Shown here piece by piece: positions 25,563 through 40,500 of a stretch of 64,000 nt of DNA. The stretch is taken from NCBI GenBank assembly GCA_023053575.1, contig JAKZAP010000009.1:23934032-23998031 (forward strand), read 5' to 3'. Within the stretch, counting starts at the first letter, position 1. Every line of letters begins with the position of its first letter. The notes below the pieces were generated by a model. That model did no database searches. It was not told the origin of the DNA and worked only from the letters and a program-made list of their open reading frames with translations. The position numbers and the translations under genes are program-made. This DNA is from Branchinecta lynchi (taxonomy: Eukaryota > Arthropoda > Branchiopoda > Anostraca > Branchinectidae).

Positions 25563-28500
25563 TTTGCAACCATACTTCCCCCGGAACCCAAAAACTTTGG
25601 TTTCCCGGAAGCTGCCCGCAGAGTCATTGAAGTAACGTCTGCGGATATGATGGTTGGTTTATAGCCTATCGTGGTTCGGTACGCAAACCTCAGTGTGAAT
25701 CGATCGGGAATCCATAATGAACTCGTGAAGTCTGCACGTGTAGTAGGCCACCAGACGCCCTAGGCTGTCCTGACTCCGATGACTGTATCTAAGAACATTT
25801 ACCATCTATGTCCGGCCTACTACACCCCTCGCCATATCATCAGTTGAGAGTGCTTCTTCACATACAAATACAGTCGTCATAATACCTTGATGAATGGAAA
25901 AAGAAAATAGACAGAAAAAGCAGTGACGTTTCCGGAAAGATCTGGAACCATTGGCAGACACGGGAGCGTATTCGATATGTTGCATGGACCTAGTTCGAAT
26001 GAAAGACCACTTCAAAAGCATTGGTCCAGGGTTTCCAGGTGACATGCACTAGTCTCAAGCCAGGCTACCCTCACTTCAGTTCCAAGTAAGGCTATTATCC
26101 TGCCCTATTCAGAAATGAACGAATTCTAATAGTTGAAACATTTGAGATTATCTGTGCTGTAGCCTTATCTGTTGGAGTTTATGGCATGTCTTGTGAACGT
26201 GTGACGCACGTGTTGTAAGGTCACAAACGATTTTTGGCACCGTTTGAGAATTATGTCGCTTAGGGACCACCTCAGCTGTGGCCCGTTTCTGTGTTTGTAT
26301 GGTCATCTGGGGACGGTGGGAGAGTCGGAAGGGGGGGGGGGGTATTTTGCGACTTTCTCATTTAGTACCAACTGCACCTGAGAAGTGCCAGACGAACTTG
26401 TAGCTCATGTTCACATAGTTGGTCGATGCCCACTTACGACACCAGATCGTCTAAATTATGTCAAATAATGTACTACTAACGTAATAGAAAGACTGTGCGG
26501 ACTTACAAGCAGTTCCTGGTTTTGTTGTTGGTGCTTTGGTCGTCGTCGTTGGTGCTTTGGTCGTCGTCGTTGGTGCTTTGGTCGTCGTCGTTGGTGCTTT
26601 GGTCGTCGTCGTTGGGACTTTGGTCGTCGTCAGTGGTGTTGTGGTTGTTGGCGCAACAGTCGCCTTAGTTGTAGTGGTCTGGGGTTTGACAGTAGTTGCT
26701 GGTTGAGTTGTTCCTGTTATTCTGATGTCTGCACAGTTCCTGAATGTCTCCTGAGAGCCGCATCCAAGACCTGTTGTACCATTTTGGCAAACGCCCCAAT
26801 TGTTACCTAGAGTGTAAAATAATAATAATTAAAAATATGTTTCGTCATAAAATGCTGTCGTTAATCGTTAAAAGTTTTTCATTTAATCGTACTAATTAAT
26901 TTTGTATGTAAAGTACGATCAAATGAACGTTTATTTATATTTTCTTTATTTTTTTATTTTAATTGTTGTAGAGATTTAAAAAAAAAAATAAAAAAAATAA
27001 AATAAAAGGCTGTCTATCCACATATCCCGAACAAATTGGAAACGTAGACACTGAGCCAGGATGAAAACTTTCCGTATAATAAACTTAAACATATTTGATC
27101 ATAATTAACTTCGATGAGCGGGTGCTGATTTTGTTCGAGCGACAATTGGGCCCTTCTTGGTAAGGTTGAGCCTGAAGAGGACCCTTGCCAATAAGGGTCG
27201 AAAAATTACTAAACTAATATCAGCTGACATACAACAATGAGTCGCAGAGCTTGGGCTTAAGAAATAACAATTTAGTCGATGACGACAGTTGACGTTGTAT
27301 TTTATGATACCTCAATGATTTCGTGGGTGTTGCAGTAGACCCGTCTGTTTCTCTTAATTAGTACAAAGTTCTTCTGCGCCTGCTCCTCAAGCTTTTCTGG
27401 AATTGCTCCATCATTTGTAACAAGACCAAAGGTTTCGATGGGATCCCAAAAATTCAATATCTGATCCAGACAACTGGGTCTTCTCTTAGCCAGATCCAGT
27501 CATCGCCAGGCTCCTAGAACATTTTTACTATAAGAATTCAGAAACAGATTAAGGCGAAATAGCTAATCATCTGAGAAAACCAAGTTCAGATATGGATTCA
27601 GCATGTGTGTTTACCCCTACAAGTCATATCTGTTTTGACGAAAACTTCCTGCCACTTATGCCAATTTCCTGGTTTCGGCCGAATTCCAGAACTACTTGTC
27701 AGGCGAAAAAAGAAAGCTCAAAAACGAATTCAGCGTATGTTCTTTCCCCAATATTGAACATCTAATAGACTTCAAATAAAAATTTAACTTATAACAAATT
27801 TTCCGGCTCCAGCCGGATTCCGGTCGAACTATATGTCCGGGTAAAAAATGATTGTCATACACGGATTCAGCATCTCTTCTTACCCTAAATCGGATATATA
27901 ATCAACTACAAATAAAACTTTAACTTTTAAAAATTTTCCGGTTTTGGCCGGATTCCGAGCGAACTACTTGTCCGGGTAGAAAATTGTTTTCACGTAAGTG
28001 TTCAGCATTTTTTCTTACCCCTAAATCAAACATCTAATCAACTCCAAATAAAACTTTTACTTATAACAAACTTTCCGGTTTTGGCCGGATTCCAGGCTAA
28101 CTACTTGTCCGGCGAGAAAATGTTTTTCACAATCGTTTTCAGCATGTCTTCTTACCTTTAAACCGAACATCTAATCAACTTCAAATAAAACTTTTACTTT
28201 CGAAAGACTTTCCGGTTTTGGCCGGATTCCGGGCTAACTACTTGTCCGGCGAAAAAAATGGTTTTCACCATCGTGTTCAGCATGTCTTTTTCCTTCTAAA
28301 ACGAACATCTAATCGACTTCGAATAAAACTTTTACTTTTCACAAACTTTCTGGTTTTGGCCGGATTTCGGGCGAACTACTTGTCTGATGAAAAAATGGTT
28401 TTCACCATCGTGTTCAGCATGTCTCCTTAACCTATAATCGGCTATCACATTATATTTTTAAAAATATTTCTCAGACGGACAATTTTGCCATGTCATAGGT

Positions 28501-31500
28501 ATCCCTCCACATACGTTTTGGGATCCCAAAAACCTATACTTGTAACAAATTTTCGGTTTCAGCCGGATTTAGGGTGAAGTATGTGTCCGGGAAGAAAATG
28601 ATTGTCATGTAGCCTACTGATTCAGCATGTCGCCTTACCCCTGAATCGAACATCTCATCAAGTTCAAATAAAACTTTTACTTTACACAAATATTCGAGTT
28701 TTAGCCGGATTTCGGGCGAACTGCTTGATTGAACCTCTAATCAACTTAAGATTAAACTTTTATTTTTCACGAATTTTCCGGTTTTAGCCGGATTCCGGGT
28801 GAGCTACACTGTCAAAAGTTTCTAAACAGACAATAGAAGGATGCGCGGTTCAACATACAGCGCGCAGCAGACAATACTAGACACTACAATGCTTTGGATG
28901 TTATCGGTTATGTTGAAAAACGTTATACCTAAATGTTATCACAACAAATCAACGTTTGCATAACAAATGTTATGCAAATCCTTGCAAATACAATACAAAT
29001 GTTACACAAAACAAGTATTTTCAGGAACAGCCAATAAGCAGCCAAAAAGCATCTGTTGACTTTTTTGTTTGTCGTCGTGATGTCGTAAAAACCAGCAGAA
29101 GCTTTTTGGCGATTTTTCGGCTCTTCCTGATGGCAACGCTTGTTACGGATAACATTTTCAGACACAACAGACAGCATCCGAAGTGCTATCTGTTACGCAT
29201 TGTCAGTTGAAACCGCGCATCCTTCTGTTGTCTCTTATGAAGCTTCTGATAGTATATACTTGTCCGGTGAGAAAATAATTTTCATATTCGGATTCAGTAT
29301 GTCTCCTTAACCCTAAATCCACTATCTCATCAGCTTCTGAACCCCTCCCCACCTCTAAGAATAGAGCTACAGAGCCCATCTTGAACTTGACCTGTTCTTT
29401 GACCAAAAGAGTCCTCGTGCCAAGTTTGAACAAAATATCTCAACCGCTTCGAGAGTTATCGTGCCAACAGACGGACGGGCGGAAAGACGGACAACTTTTA
29501 CGATGTCATAGGTATCCCTCCACTTACATTTTGGGATCCCAAATATTGGTTTGGTGTCATGTCAAATAGACCAAAACGTTCTTCTTAAAGCAATTGTTTT
29601 CTGTCCGGTTGAAAAGGGTCCCATTTACCGGACAGTATATTTAAAGTTCCCGAAATAAAAGGGACGAAAACAGCTGTGTTCAAGGATAGGGATCAACTTG
29701 TTAGTTATTGTGTTCTGGAATCTTATCCTGGGGCCTTGCTTATACTTGCAAACAGGAGAATATACTTCTGAATATGGGACGAAATCTGAAGTGGAATTCA
29801 TACAGAGGGCGTCTAAATAGGGCAAGCAACAATAAACTTCGCGACGTCTATGCGATGTCGCGGGGTATGACAGACGGGGAGTGAATTGAGCCGAATTTTA
29901 TTTCTAGAAAGGCACTTTCCTTATTCCATTGCCCTTTATACTCCTTGCTAACATTATTGATTAGATGTTTTGCATCCTTCGTTTTTTGTATTTCAAGTTA
30001 GTTGCCTGGCGTTGCAAATTCTTTCGGCTTGAAGCAGAAGCCTGAAAATCGTTAAATTGACCTGACGATATATTTTTTTTAACCCGCTGTGTGAAGGACA
30101 CCGCCAGACCTGGCGATATTTCGCTCTCTCTGTGAATCGCGCTTTATTTTGACTGGTAAGGCGTATTTTCGCCGTTCCCCGAGGACTCCTCGGGGAATCA
30201 AAGGGAACGGCGAGAACAGAGGGAGTCAGTCCACGCGGACTCCGCGGACAGAAACAGCGAGAACACGGGGAATGCTTCCAGCATGGATTTTGTTCGAAAA
30301 AAAAAAATGCAGTTGACGAAATTAGTCTGGAGCCACTTTATCTTTGGTTTCTTTATTCTAATTATTTTTAATTAATTTTACATTGCACCAACACCAGCAA
30401 AAATTGATTCCCCTCCGAGTCCGAAAAGGAGTCCTTTTTGATGATGGTGATGATAATCAGAGCATTCCCCGTCCGCATGGACTCACGAGAATACCGGGAG
30501 TGAGTCCCCGGGACAACAAAAACGCGGGGACTCCTCAAGTGGAGTCCGCGGGGAACGGCGAGAGTACGCCTTTACTAAAATATAGGCGAGTCCACTTACC
30601 TCCAAAGTAGTGCCACTGGAGTGTGCAGAACTCGCAAGCAAGATTAGCTGGTAGTTGGATCTCTGGATAGACTAGTTGAAGAAGGTCTGGCGGAAGATAA
30701 TACCTTGTTCCTTGGCCGTTTTTAATCGTCAGGAGATTTGAGTCCAGACAGTTTTGGTTTGTTAGCGTTTGGTACGTCTGCCGAGGGCAAAGACGAAACT
30801 CGAAATATCCCATGTGATTCTTGGTGAGGTTGATAGTGATTCTCACAGTCTGAAAGAAAACCAAGATGTCTGCTAAAGCGGATCCAGAAAAAAAGTTGCT
30901 CCTCTATTCGGTCGTAACCGTCGCTGGTTTAAATCTGAGAAGACCTATCCCTCTGAGACCTGACCTATCCATGACCTATCTATAACCTACCACTTTGGAG
31001 CCTTTCAAATGAGCTTAACGCGATAATGTAAGTGACAACAAAATGGAGTTGTATTCCACTCAGAAAGAGAAGAAACTGGTTTGTTTATTGTTTGGAGATT
31101 GATGTCATCGACTGAATATCCCAGAATCACTTCCAGAGCAAATTTGTTACGTCTGCACAACAAAAATACTGATATAAACATAACAAAAAAAATACATAAA
31201 AATACGGTGTGAAAAATAGAATCGCCTGCTCTTAATTTCATGACACCTCGAGTCGCCATGTTTCCATTTGACGAGTCTTAAATGAGTTCCAGATATCAAC
31301 TTACAAGCGTAAGTTCGTCCTAGGAATTTTTGGATTTCTTTTTTAATTGTTATTTAGTACATAATTCTTCCAGATTTATGAGAGGACACTGATCTTTCCA
31401 AAATTTCCAGTGCGCAATCTTAGAATTAATTTAAAGGATATTCTTACAAAGTAGAATTTGTGTATCTACACCAAAATACACAGATAAAAGACATTTCTTG

Positions 31501-34500
31501 AAACCGACAAGTTTTCTATTTTCGACCGATTCCTGGGGAATCCAGACGTCCTAGCGACTCGTAGGAAAACGGAAAAAAAATCGACCCGAGTATCGACTAA
31601 GGCCGACAGATCAAGTCAAGATGCAAAATTAACCCACTGTTGGTACTGTAAACCACTTAATCAGTCAATTAAGAACCATACAAAATACGGTCAAGAAAAG
31701 AAATCTCTACAAGCACCAAAAGATCTGCGTAGCTGACTGGGAACGAGCTGAGGACCTTCTGCTTGGAAGCCAAGCACTATAATCACTACACCATAGTTGC
31801 GTTCTTGTAGATACCATAGTATCTGTAACCACGGTTACTGGGTCTGCAGTTAGTCGTTTTTGAAGTTATCGCGGTATCTAACACGCGGTCGCTCTGCAAA
31901 AATGACTATTGTCGAAATTGCACTTTTCGAAAAGAAAAACTGATAAATATCCTGTTACAGCACTAAGTGCTAAACTTCTTTGTCGCCTATTTGGCGAAAT
32001 TTGATGAAAGTGAGATGACTTTTCAGATAGCACGATCAGTTACCACGGTCGGACCGTGGTATCTGAATATCAGATACCACGATAACTGCAAAGAGCTTTT
32101 TGACCGTTGTATCAGATACCACGGTAACTGCGAAAACGACTATAAACCGTGGTATTCAGATACCATGGTATCTGCAAAAACGAAACTCATATCTAACTGT
32201 CAGAGCGAGCAGAATGAGAAATAAGATAGCCATATTGTGTAAACTTGTAAAGTACATAAACAAACATGGACTTTATCCAAATTTAGGTAGCCTACTATTT
32301 AGGCTATAGCAGAGAAGACTAAGTATTTCAAGAAAAAAAAACAAAGTGGAAAACGAATTTAGCTTGTCTCCTTATCCATAAATCGAACCTCTAATCAACT
32401 TTACGTAAAACTTTTTTGTTTCACAGTTTTTCCGGTATCCGCCGGATTCCGAGTGAACTGCTTGTCCGGTGAGATGATAAGTTTCAGATATGGATTGAGC
32501 ATATTTCTTTACCCCTAGATTGTCTATCTAAATCCGGTTTTTTTAAATATTTTTGTTCGCCCCTTAATTTGAAACCCATTTCGACCTAGAGGACCCTCAC
32601 ACACAAAATATCTCAACACCTTCGAGAGTTGTCGTGCTAACAGAAGGACAGACGGACAACTTTTACGAAGTCATAGGTATAGGCCCTCCACTTGAGTTTC
32701 GGGATCCCCAAAAATTGACTTATTAATCCTACTCCAGTCTTCAAACCTACTCTTTCTTCTGGGTCTCCGTAAATACCAGCAGAGATTTTAGACAGGAATA
32801 TTCTTCTCCGACATAGCAGCACTTTTCGAGTAAGAACAGAAATAACAAGACCAAAAGTTTCGATGGGATCCCAAAGATTTAATATTTGGTGCAGACAATT
32901 GCGTCTTGTAGACAGGCCTATCCGGGAAATCTCTCGTCAACTTCAGATAAATTTTTTTTAAGATTTTGCAGTTTCGGCCGGATTCCTGACGGACTATATG
33001 TCGGGGTAGAAAACGATTGTAATATATAGATTCAGCATGACTTCATCCCTCTAATTGAAATATTTAATCAACTTCGAACAATACTTTTATTTTTACAATT
33101 TTTTTAGTTTTGGCCGGATTCCTGGCGAACTACTTGTATGGATAGAAAACGGTTGTCATACGCATTCACCACGTCTTCTTACCTCTAAATCTAACATTTA
33201 ATCAACTTCAAATAAAACTTTTACTTTAACAAATTTTCCTGTTTTGGCTGGACTCCGTACAAACTAATTGTCTGGCGAGAAAATAAGTTTCAGATATGGA
33301 TTCAGCATGTCTCCTTACCCGTAGATCGACTATTTCATTGACTTTTTAAAACATTTTTCTCATCCCTTAGTTTGAAACCCCTCCTCCACCCCTAAATATG
33401 GGGCTACAGGGGTCATCTACAAACTTGACTGTACTTTGACCCAAGGAATCCTCATGCCAAGTTTGAATAAAATACCTCGAGAGTTATCGTGCTAACAGAC
33501 TGACAGCCTTTACAAATTCATCGGTACGTTTTAAGATCCCAAAAATCAAAGGAGACATTAAAAAAAGGTCAGGATTATTACATGCTGATCTGTGCACTTT
33601 CTTTCGCGGCCCTCTTTAACATTTGAATGCGTGTCCTTGTGTTAAATGTCCGACGAGTGCTAAGGATACTTTTGTTAGCGAGAAACTTACGAGAAAACGT
33701 AAGTGGAGGGATACCTATGACATCGCAAAAGTTGTCCGTCTGTCCTCCGTCCGACCGTCTGTCCTCCGTCCGACCGTCTGTCCTTCCGTCTGACCGTCTG
33801 TCCGTCCGTCTGTAAGCACGATAACTCTCGAAGGGAATGAGATATTATGATGAAACTTGGTGAGAGGAATCCTTGGGGCATCGTAAAGGATGCGCTTTGT
33901 GGCTCTGCATTTAGGGGTGGGGGAAGGGGTTCAAATTAAGGGGCAAACAAAATATTTTGAAACAACTAATGTGATAGTCGATTATGGGGTAAAAAAGGCA
34001 TGCTGCACACGATAATCAAAACCATTTTCTCGCCGAACAAATAGTTCGTCCGGAATCCCCGGAAAGTTTGTTGAAAGTAAAATTTTTATTTGATGTTGAT
34101 TAGATGTTCGATCTAGTAAGAAGAATTGCTGAACACTTGTGTGAAAATCATTTTCTACCCGGACAAGTACTTCGTCCGGAATCCGGCCAAAACCGGAAAA
34201 TTGGTTAAAAGTAAAATTTTTATGTGTAGTTGATCAGAAATCCGATTTAGGGTTAAGAAGTGGTGGCTGAATCCGTATATGACAATCATTTTTTACCCGG
34301 AAATATAGTTCGCCGGAATCCGGATGGAACCGGAAAATTTGTTATAAGAAAATTTGTTATTTGAAGTTTGTTAGATGTTCGATATTGGGGTAAGAAGATA
34401 CGTTGAATTCGTTTCTTAGCATTCTTTTTTCACCGGACAAGTAGTTCCTGAATTCAGTCGAAACCGGAAAATTGGCAGAAGTAAGGCAGGAAGTTTTCGT

Positions 34501-37500
34501 CAAAATACATATGACGGATAGGGGTAAACACACATGCTGAATCCATATCTGAACTTGATTTTCACAGCTGATTAGCTATTTGGCCTTAATCTGTTTCTGA
34601 ATTTTCATATTAAAAATGATCAAGGGGTCTGGCGAAGACTGGACCTGGCGAAGACAAGACCCAATCGTCCAGATCAAATATTAGATTTTTGGGAACCCAT
34701 CGAAATCTTTGGTCTTGTTCGAAAATATAGCACTTAAAAGGGTCATATTGTAAATGTTTCTGCTGCATCCGTCATAACGTTCTACTCAGGGACACGCATC
34801 CACACAGTTTAGTTCAAATGCTTCCAGGCTGAAATCATTTGTAGCTTTCCTCATGATCCGCTGCAGGAAATGTCTTCATGTGCAGTAGTTGGACAGGCTA
34901 TTAGCATTAAAGGACACCTGAATGAAGAGTACCAAGTATCATCCCTATCTGTATGACTTTCGTTGACATTGCCTGTAGAAAACACAATCCAAATACGAAA
35001 TAGTGTTTCCAAGCTATGATTTTTGCTCCATTTTGCATCTGTCCTTATTTAAGTACCGAACAATTTTAGAAATGAACAAACGTCTCCAATCAACCCTTCT
35101 TCTGGAATATTTTTTAAACAGTTAAGCCCAAAAGTATATCTAAAAGAAATTCCAAGACGATCCGGCCAGCGCTGTACAAGATTTGAATGAATTGCGCTTT
35201 TTGTCTTGGAGTCTGCATGTGCAAACCTCCAGAAAGGAACATCCCTAATTTGAAAACGTCACGCTCAAGAGAAGAATGCTCTCCGTGGCCATGTCTGTAA
35301 ATGCATTCTCCATGGTCTGTTCAAGTATGGTTTCTTTCAATGTCAAGTTGTCCTTTAAACATCCGGGGTTGGGTAAGCTCCGTAAGCCTTACCGTTCATA
35401 AACCTTACCTGTCCGGCTGTGTAAGTCCTCGGGACTTTCTGTTGGCTTCCGAACTCGCCCCCTTCTTCGTTCGGTCTAGGCCTTGGAAGGCTGAAATCGT
35501 CTCCGCATTCGCCGCATTTTCCGTAGTTTCTGTCCCACTGAACCTAGCAAGGGCAAAGGGTTTTAGTTTGATACACCAAAAAAGAGGGATCGACTAAAAC
35601 CAGGAAGGGAAGGGAACACGAGAAAAGCAGGAAGGCATACTAAAACCAGGAAGGGCATACTAAAACGAGGAAGGCTGTAATCAGAATTCGCCGCACCGTT
35701 CCCTTCCTCTATTTAGTATTCTTTGAGGGGTTGGCAACTTGTCAACTTTTTTTTAGGCATACTAAAACCAGGAAGGGTATACTAAAACGAGAAAGGGCAT
35801 ACTAAAACGAGGAAGGCTGTCACCAGAATTCGCCGCACCGTTCCCTTCCTCTATTATTCTCTGAGGGGTCGGTAACATTTCAAAATCAAAGTTCACCATC
35901 CTTTCCTTGTTTTAGTATCCTGACATGGGTAGGCATTAAGTTCAGTGAGGAGTCGGCAACTATGATAATTCTAATTCTCCTTTTAATTTTTCGCTCTGAC
36001 GGTAAGCAAATAAAACCCTCCGAGTCCAGCGAGGGGTCGGCAACTAAGATATTTCAAGTCCACCATTTCCTTCCTCGTTTTAGTACCTTGAGAGACATTT
36101 TTTGTGCCAAACAGTTCCCAGATGATCACTCGATTACTCGGAAGGATTTTGGTTGTCGAACTTGCAAAAAAGGATAATTTAACATTTTCTTGCTCGTATT
36201 AGTAGGGTAGTAGTAAGGTACTAAAACGAGCAAGAAAATGGTGGACATGAAATATTTTGGTTTCCGACCCCCCGCTTTAGTCGCCTAACGTCAGAACGAG
36301 AAATGAAAAGGAGAATTACAATACTAAAACGAGGAAGGGCGGTGCACTTTGAATTTGAAAAGTTGCCCATCCCTCAAAGAATACTAAACAGAGGAAGGGA
36401 AGGGTACGGCTTTCCAGTTTTGAATTCTGGCGACAGCCTTCCTCGTTTTAGTATGCCCTTCCTGGTTTTAGTATGTCTTCCTGCTTTTCTCGCGTTAACT
36501 TCCCTTCCTGGTTTTAGTCTATCCTCCAAAAAGAAGCGTTCTTGGCCTTGGCAAGTGAACAAGACCAAAGGTTTCGATGGGATCCCAAAAATTCAATATT
36601 TGATCCAGACAACTGGGTCTTGTCTTAGCCAGATCCAGTCATCGGCAGACTCCTTGAACATTTTTACAATTAAAATTCAGAAACATATTAAGGCCAAATA
36701 GCTAATCATCTGTGAAAACCAAGTTCAGATATGAATTCAGCATGTGTGTTTACCCCTATAAGTCATATCTGTTTTGACGAAAACTTCCTGCCGCTTCTAC
36801 CAATTTCCCGGTTTTGGCCGAACTCCAGAACTACTTGTCCAGCGAAAAAAGAAAGCTAAAAAACGAACTCTCTTCTTACCCCTATATCACTAAATCGCTT
36901 TATCTAATCAAATAGAAATAAAACTTTAACTTCTAACAATTTTCCGGTTTTGGCCGGATTCCGGGCGAACTACATGTCCGGGTAGAAAATTGTTTTCACA
37001 TAAGTGTTCAGCATGTCTTCTTGACCTAAATCGAACACCTAATCAACTCCAAATAAAACTTTTAATTTTAACAAACTTTCCTGGCCGGACGAACTACTTG
37101 TCCGTCGAGAAAATGGTTTTCACCATCGCTACTTGTCCGATGTTACTTGTCCGATGACAAAATGATTTTCACCATCGTGTTCAGCATGTCTTCTTACCCC
37201 ATAATCGACTATCACATTAGCTGTTTCAAAATATTTTGTTTGCCCCTTAATTTGAACCCCCACCCCTAAATGTAGGGCTATAAAGCCCATCTACGAACTC
37301 GACTGGTCCGACGACCCAACGAATCCTCACACCAAGTTTCATCAAAATATCTCATTCTCTTCGAGAGTTATCGTGCTTACAGACGGACGGACAGACGGAC
37401 AGACGTTCAGACGGACCATTTTTGCGATGTCATAGGTATCACTCCACTTACGTTTTGGGATCCCAAAAAGCTGTTGGACGAAGCTGGACTGTCGTATGCT

Positions 37501-40500
37501 GGGAATGATGGACATGGTGATGCCGAAGATTGGGAATATTTGATGGGAAAATTTACTTTAGTACTTCAGGACCAAGAAACTCAGTTATGGAATGAGGCTA
37601 TTCGGAAGTCGGAGTCGCTCACTAATTATTTAAGAAGTTATTTGGATTAGAATTTTATTTTAAGCTAGGTTTACCCGCAGAAATATTAACGAGGTGGTTC
37701 CAAACTCCGGGTGAACTGTCTCCCATTGCGAACTAGGAAAAAGGTTTTTGAAAAGAATAGGTCTCTGCCGGTGGCCGAATGTGCTTGCCGATTTTGTGGT
37801 GAGGTAGAAGAGAGTTTATGCCATCTGCTGACGGAATGTCGGGAGGTGAAGGAAATAGAGATAGTTTTTTTGGTGGGGTACCCATACTGTTTCCTGGTAT
37901 TATGGAGTCGTCAGGTAATTCGGCCTTTATGTAAATATTTTAAGTATATACTGGAAGTTTAGATTGGAGGTATTTGGTTAATAGCAGAAGGGTAAAAAGC
38001 AGTAATCTTATTGTATGTAATATTGAAGGTCAATTTGTTAGTTAAGTGCGAGAATGAATGCTGATGTACGGCCCTTTATTGGCTTTAATAATAAATTATT
38101 ATTGGAGCTGGTCGCAGGCATGAATGTCCTGTAAGGTTTTCTGCACTACTGTAATTTTTGTGAAAAGATGAGATGTTGTCTACTGCCTGATGACGGTTCG
38201 GACGACCGGAGCAATACTCTATATGACTAAGTCCAAAACGCGCCAGCGATCCTCAGGAAGAATGAGTAAGCGTGTCCGTACGACTCAAACTTAACGACTC
38301 AATCCTGTGTCAATCAATCACCGCGATCTTTGGGAGCACCCGTGACACCACTTCTGCCTTTCTTCCGCTAGCTACCCGGAGAGGCCGGAGATTTTGCATC
38401 GGCAAGGAGAGATAGTCATCAAGAGTATCGCACCATGCGTTGCGCCGTTCTGTCATGCTTCCTCATGTTTCCGAGTGTCGAGATGGAATTGGTAGAGATT
38501 AGGGACTAAATTCCTGGCAGGATCTGGGCTTGGACGGGCGCGAGTGGGAGTCTGATAGGATTTCCGGCACATTATTAGTTCCATACGGAGAAGTTGTGAT
38601 TGGTTCAACTTCATGAGGAAATTGCCGAATTTCGTCCGAAGATTCTGATATTTCATCGGCAGCTTACAAGAAAATTGAGGAGTCCGGCCGGGGAAAACTA
38701 ATGTACTCCGCGAAAACTTACGGCAAAACTTGATATTCAGATTAGTATAACAGTAGGCTAATGGTCACAGCCAAGACTATCAGGGATTTAAGCCGGATTA
38801 TTTGCTTGTCGTCACAAAGTTGAGATTTTCGGACGGAACTAATGAGAGTAGAAAAATTAGGGATACTTAATCTTCACATTAGGTTCAGTAGGCCAAATGG
38901 TCACAAGAGACATTCAGTTTTTGGGATCCCAAAACGTAAGTGGAGGGATACCTTTGACATCGCAAAAGTTGTCCGTCTGTCCGTCCGTCTGTAAGCACGA
39001 TAACTCTCGAAGGGAATGAGATATTTTGATGAAACTTGGTGTGAGGATACGTTGGGTCGTCGGACGATTCAAGTTTGTAGATGGGCTTTGTAGCCCTACA
39101 TTTAGGGTTGGGGGAGGGGTTTCAAATTAAGGGGCAAACAAAATATTTTGAAACAGCTAATGTGATAGTCGATTATGAGGTAAGAAGACATGCTGATGGT
39201 GAAAATTATTTTGTCATCGAACAAGTAGTTGGAATCCGGCCAAAACCGGAAAGTTTGTTAAAAGTAAAAGTTTTATTTTAAGTTGATTAGATGTTCGATT
39301 TAGAGGTAGGAAGACATGCTGAAGACGATGGTGAAAACCATTTTCTTGATGGACAAGTAGTTCGCCCGGAATCCGGCCCAAACCGGAAAGTTTGTTAAAA
39401 TTAAAAGTTTTAGTTGAAGTTGATTAGATGTTAGATTTAGGGCCAGAATACATGCTGAACACTTATGTGAAAACAGTTTTCTATCCGGACCTGTAGTTCG
39501 TCCGGAATCCGGCCCAAACCGGAAAATTGGTAGAAGTTAAAGTTTTATTTCTAGTTGATTAGATAACCGATTAAGGGGTAAGAAGAGATGCTGAATCCGT
39601 GTGTGACAATCATATTTTACCCGGACATATAGTTAGACCGGAATCCGGCTGGATTCAGAAAATTTGTTATAAGTTAAATTTTTATTTTAAGTTGATTGGA
39701 TGTTCATTATTGGGGAAAGAAGATACCCTGAGTTAATTTTTGAGCTTTCTTTTTTTCGCCGGACAATTAGTTCTGGAGTTTGGCCGAAATCGGGAATTTT
39801 GCGGTAGTGGCAGGAAGTTTTTCTCAGATGATTAGCTATTTGGCCTTAATCTGTTTCTCGATTTTAATTGTAAAAATGTTCAAGGAGTCTGGCGATGACT
39901 GGATCTGGCTAAGACAAGACCCAGTTGTCTGGATCAGATATTGAATTTTTGGGATCCCATCGAAACCTTTGGTCTTGTTTTTTTCAGACGGATTTTCTCC
40001 ACATTGTCATATAGCTAACATTGTTAATTCTTACATAGACAATTCCTGACGGTCCCGACCATCCAACCCTGGTCGTCTGTCCAAATCACAAGAGTGCAGA
40101 CAGACAATTAGGTTTTCCACGGAGTTTTTTTTTTTTTTTCATTTTTATCATCAGGTCTGGCAGTCGCGACCTAGAGTTTGTTTTTTGGGATCCCAAAACG
40201 TAGGTGGAGGGATACCTATGACATCGCAAAAGTTGTCCGTCCGTCCATCCGTCTGTCTGTCCGTCCGTCTGTAAGCACGATAACTCTCGAAGGGAATGAG
40301 ATATTTTGATGAAACTTGGTGTGAGGATTCATTGGATCGTCGTACCAGTCGAGTTCGTAGATGGGCTTTGTAGCCCTACATTTAGGGGTAGGGGAGGGGG
40401 TTCAAATTAAGGGACAAACAAAACATTTTGAAACAGCTAATGTGATAGTCGATTATGGGGTAAGAAAACATGCTGAACACGATGGTGAAAATGATTTTGT

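Larger units (their letters stand above)
26807..30599 (-). other. LPMO intron 3, packed with repeats
   Basis: 3793 bp. It holds about 600 bp of AT-rich unique sequence (26810-27418), a family A element (27419-29543) with a family H element inside it, about 600 bp without features, and a foldback MITE (30159-30571) ending 23 bp from the exon 3 donor. Confidence 0.7.
30850..35408 (-). other. LPMO intron 2, packed with repeats
   Basis: 4559 bp. It includes a tRNA-Gly-like relic (31738-31800), inverted GATACCACGG repeats (31801-32190), three family A copies (32330-34719) and a family G copy (34912-35333). Bases 30850-31730 show nothing recognisable. Confidence 0.65.

Noticed and set aside
31005..31259. 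Minus-strand frame with a hydrophobic segment, possible extra LPMO exon
   Set aside because: No splice sites in phase; the exon before 30849 is clearly 35409-35543.
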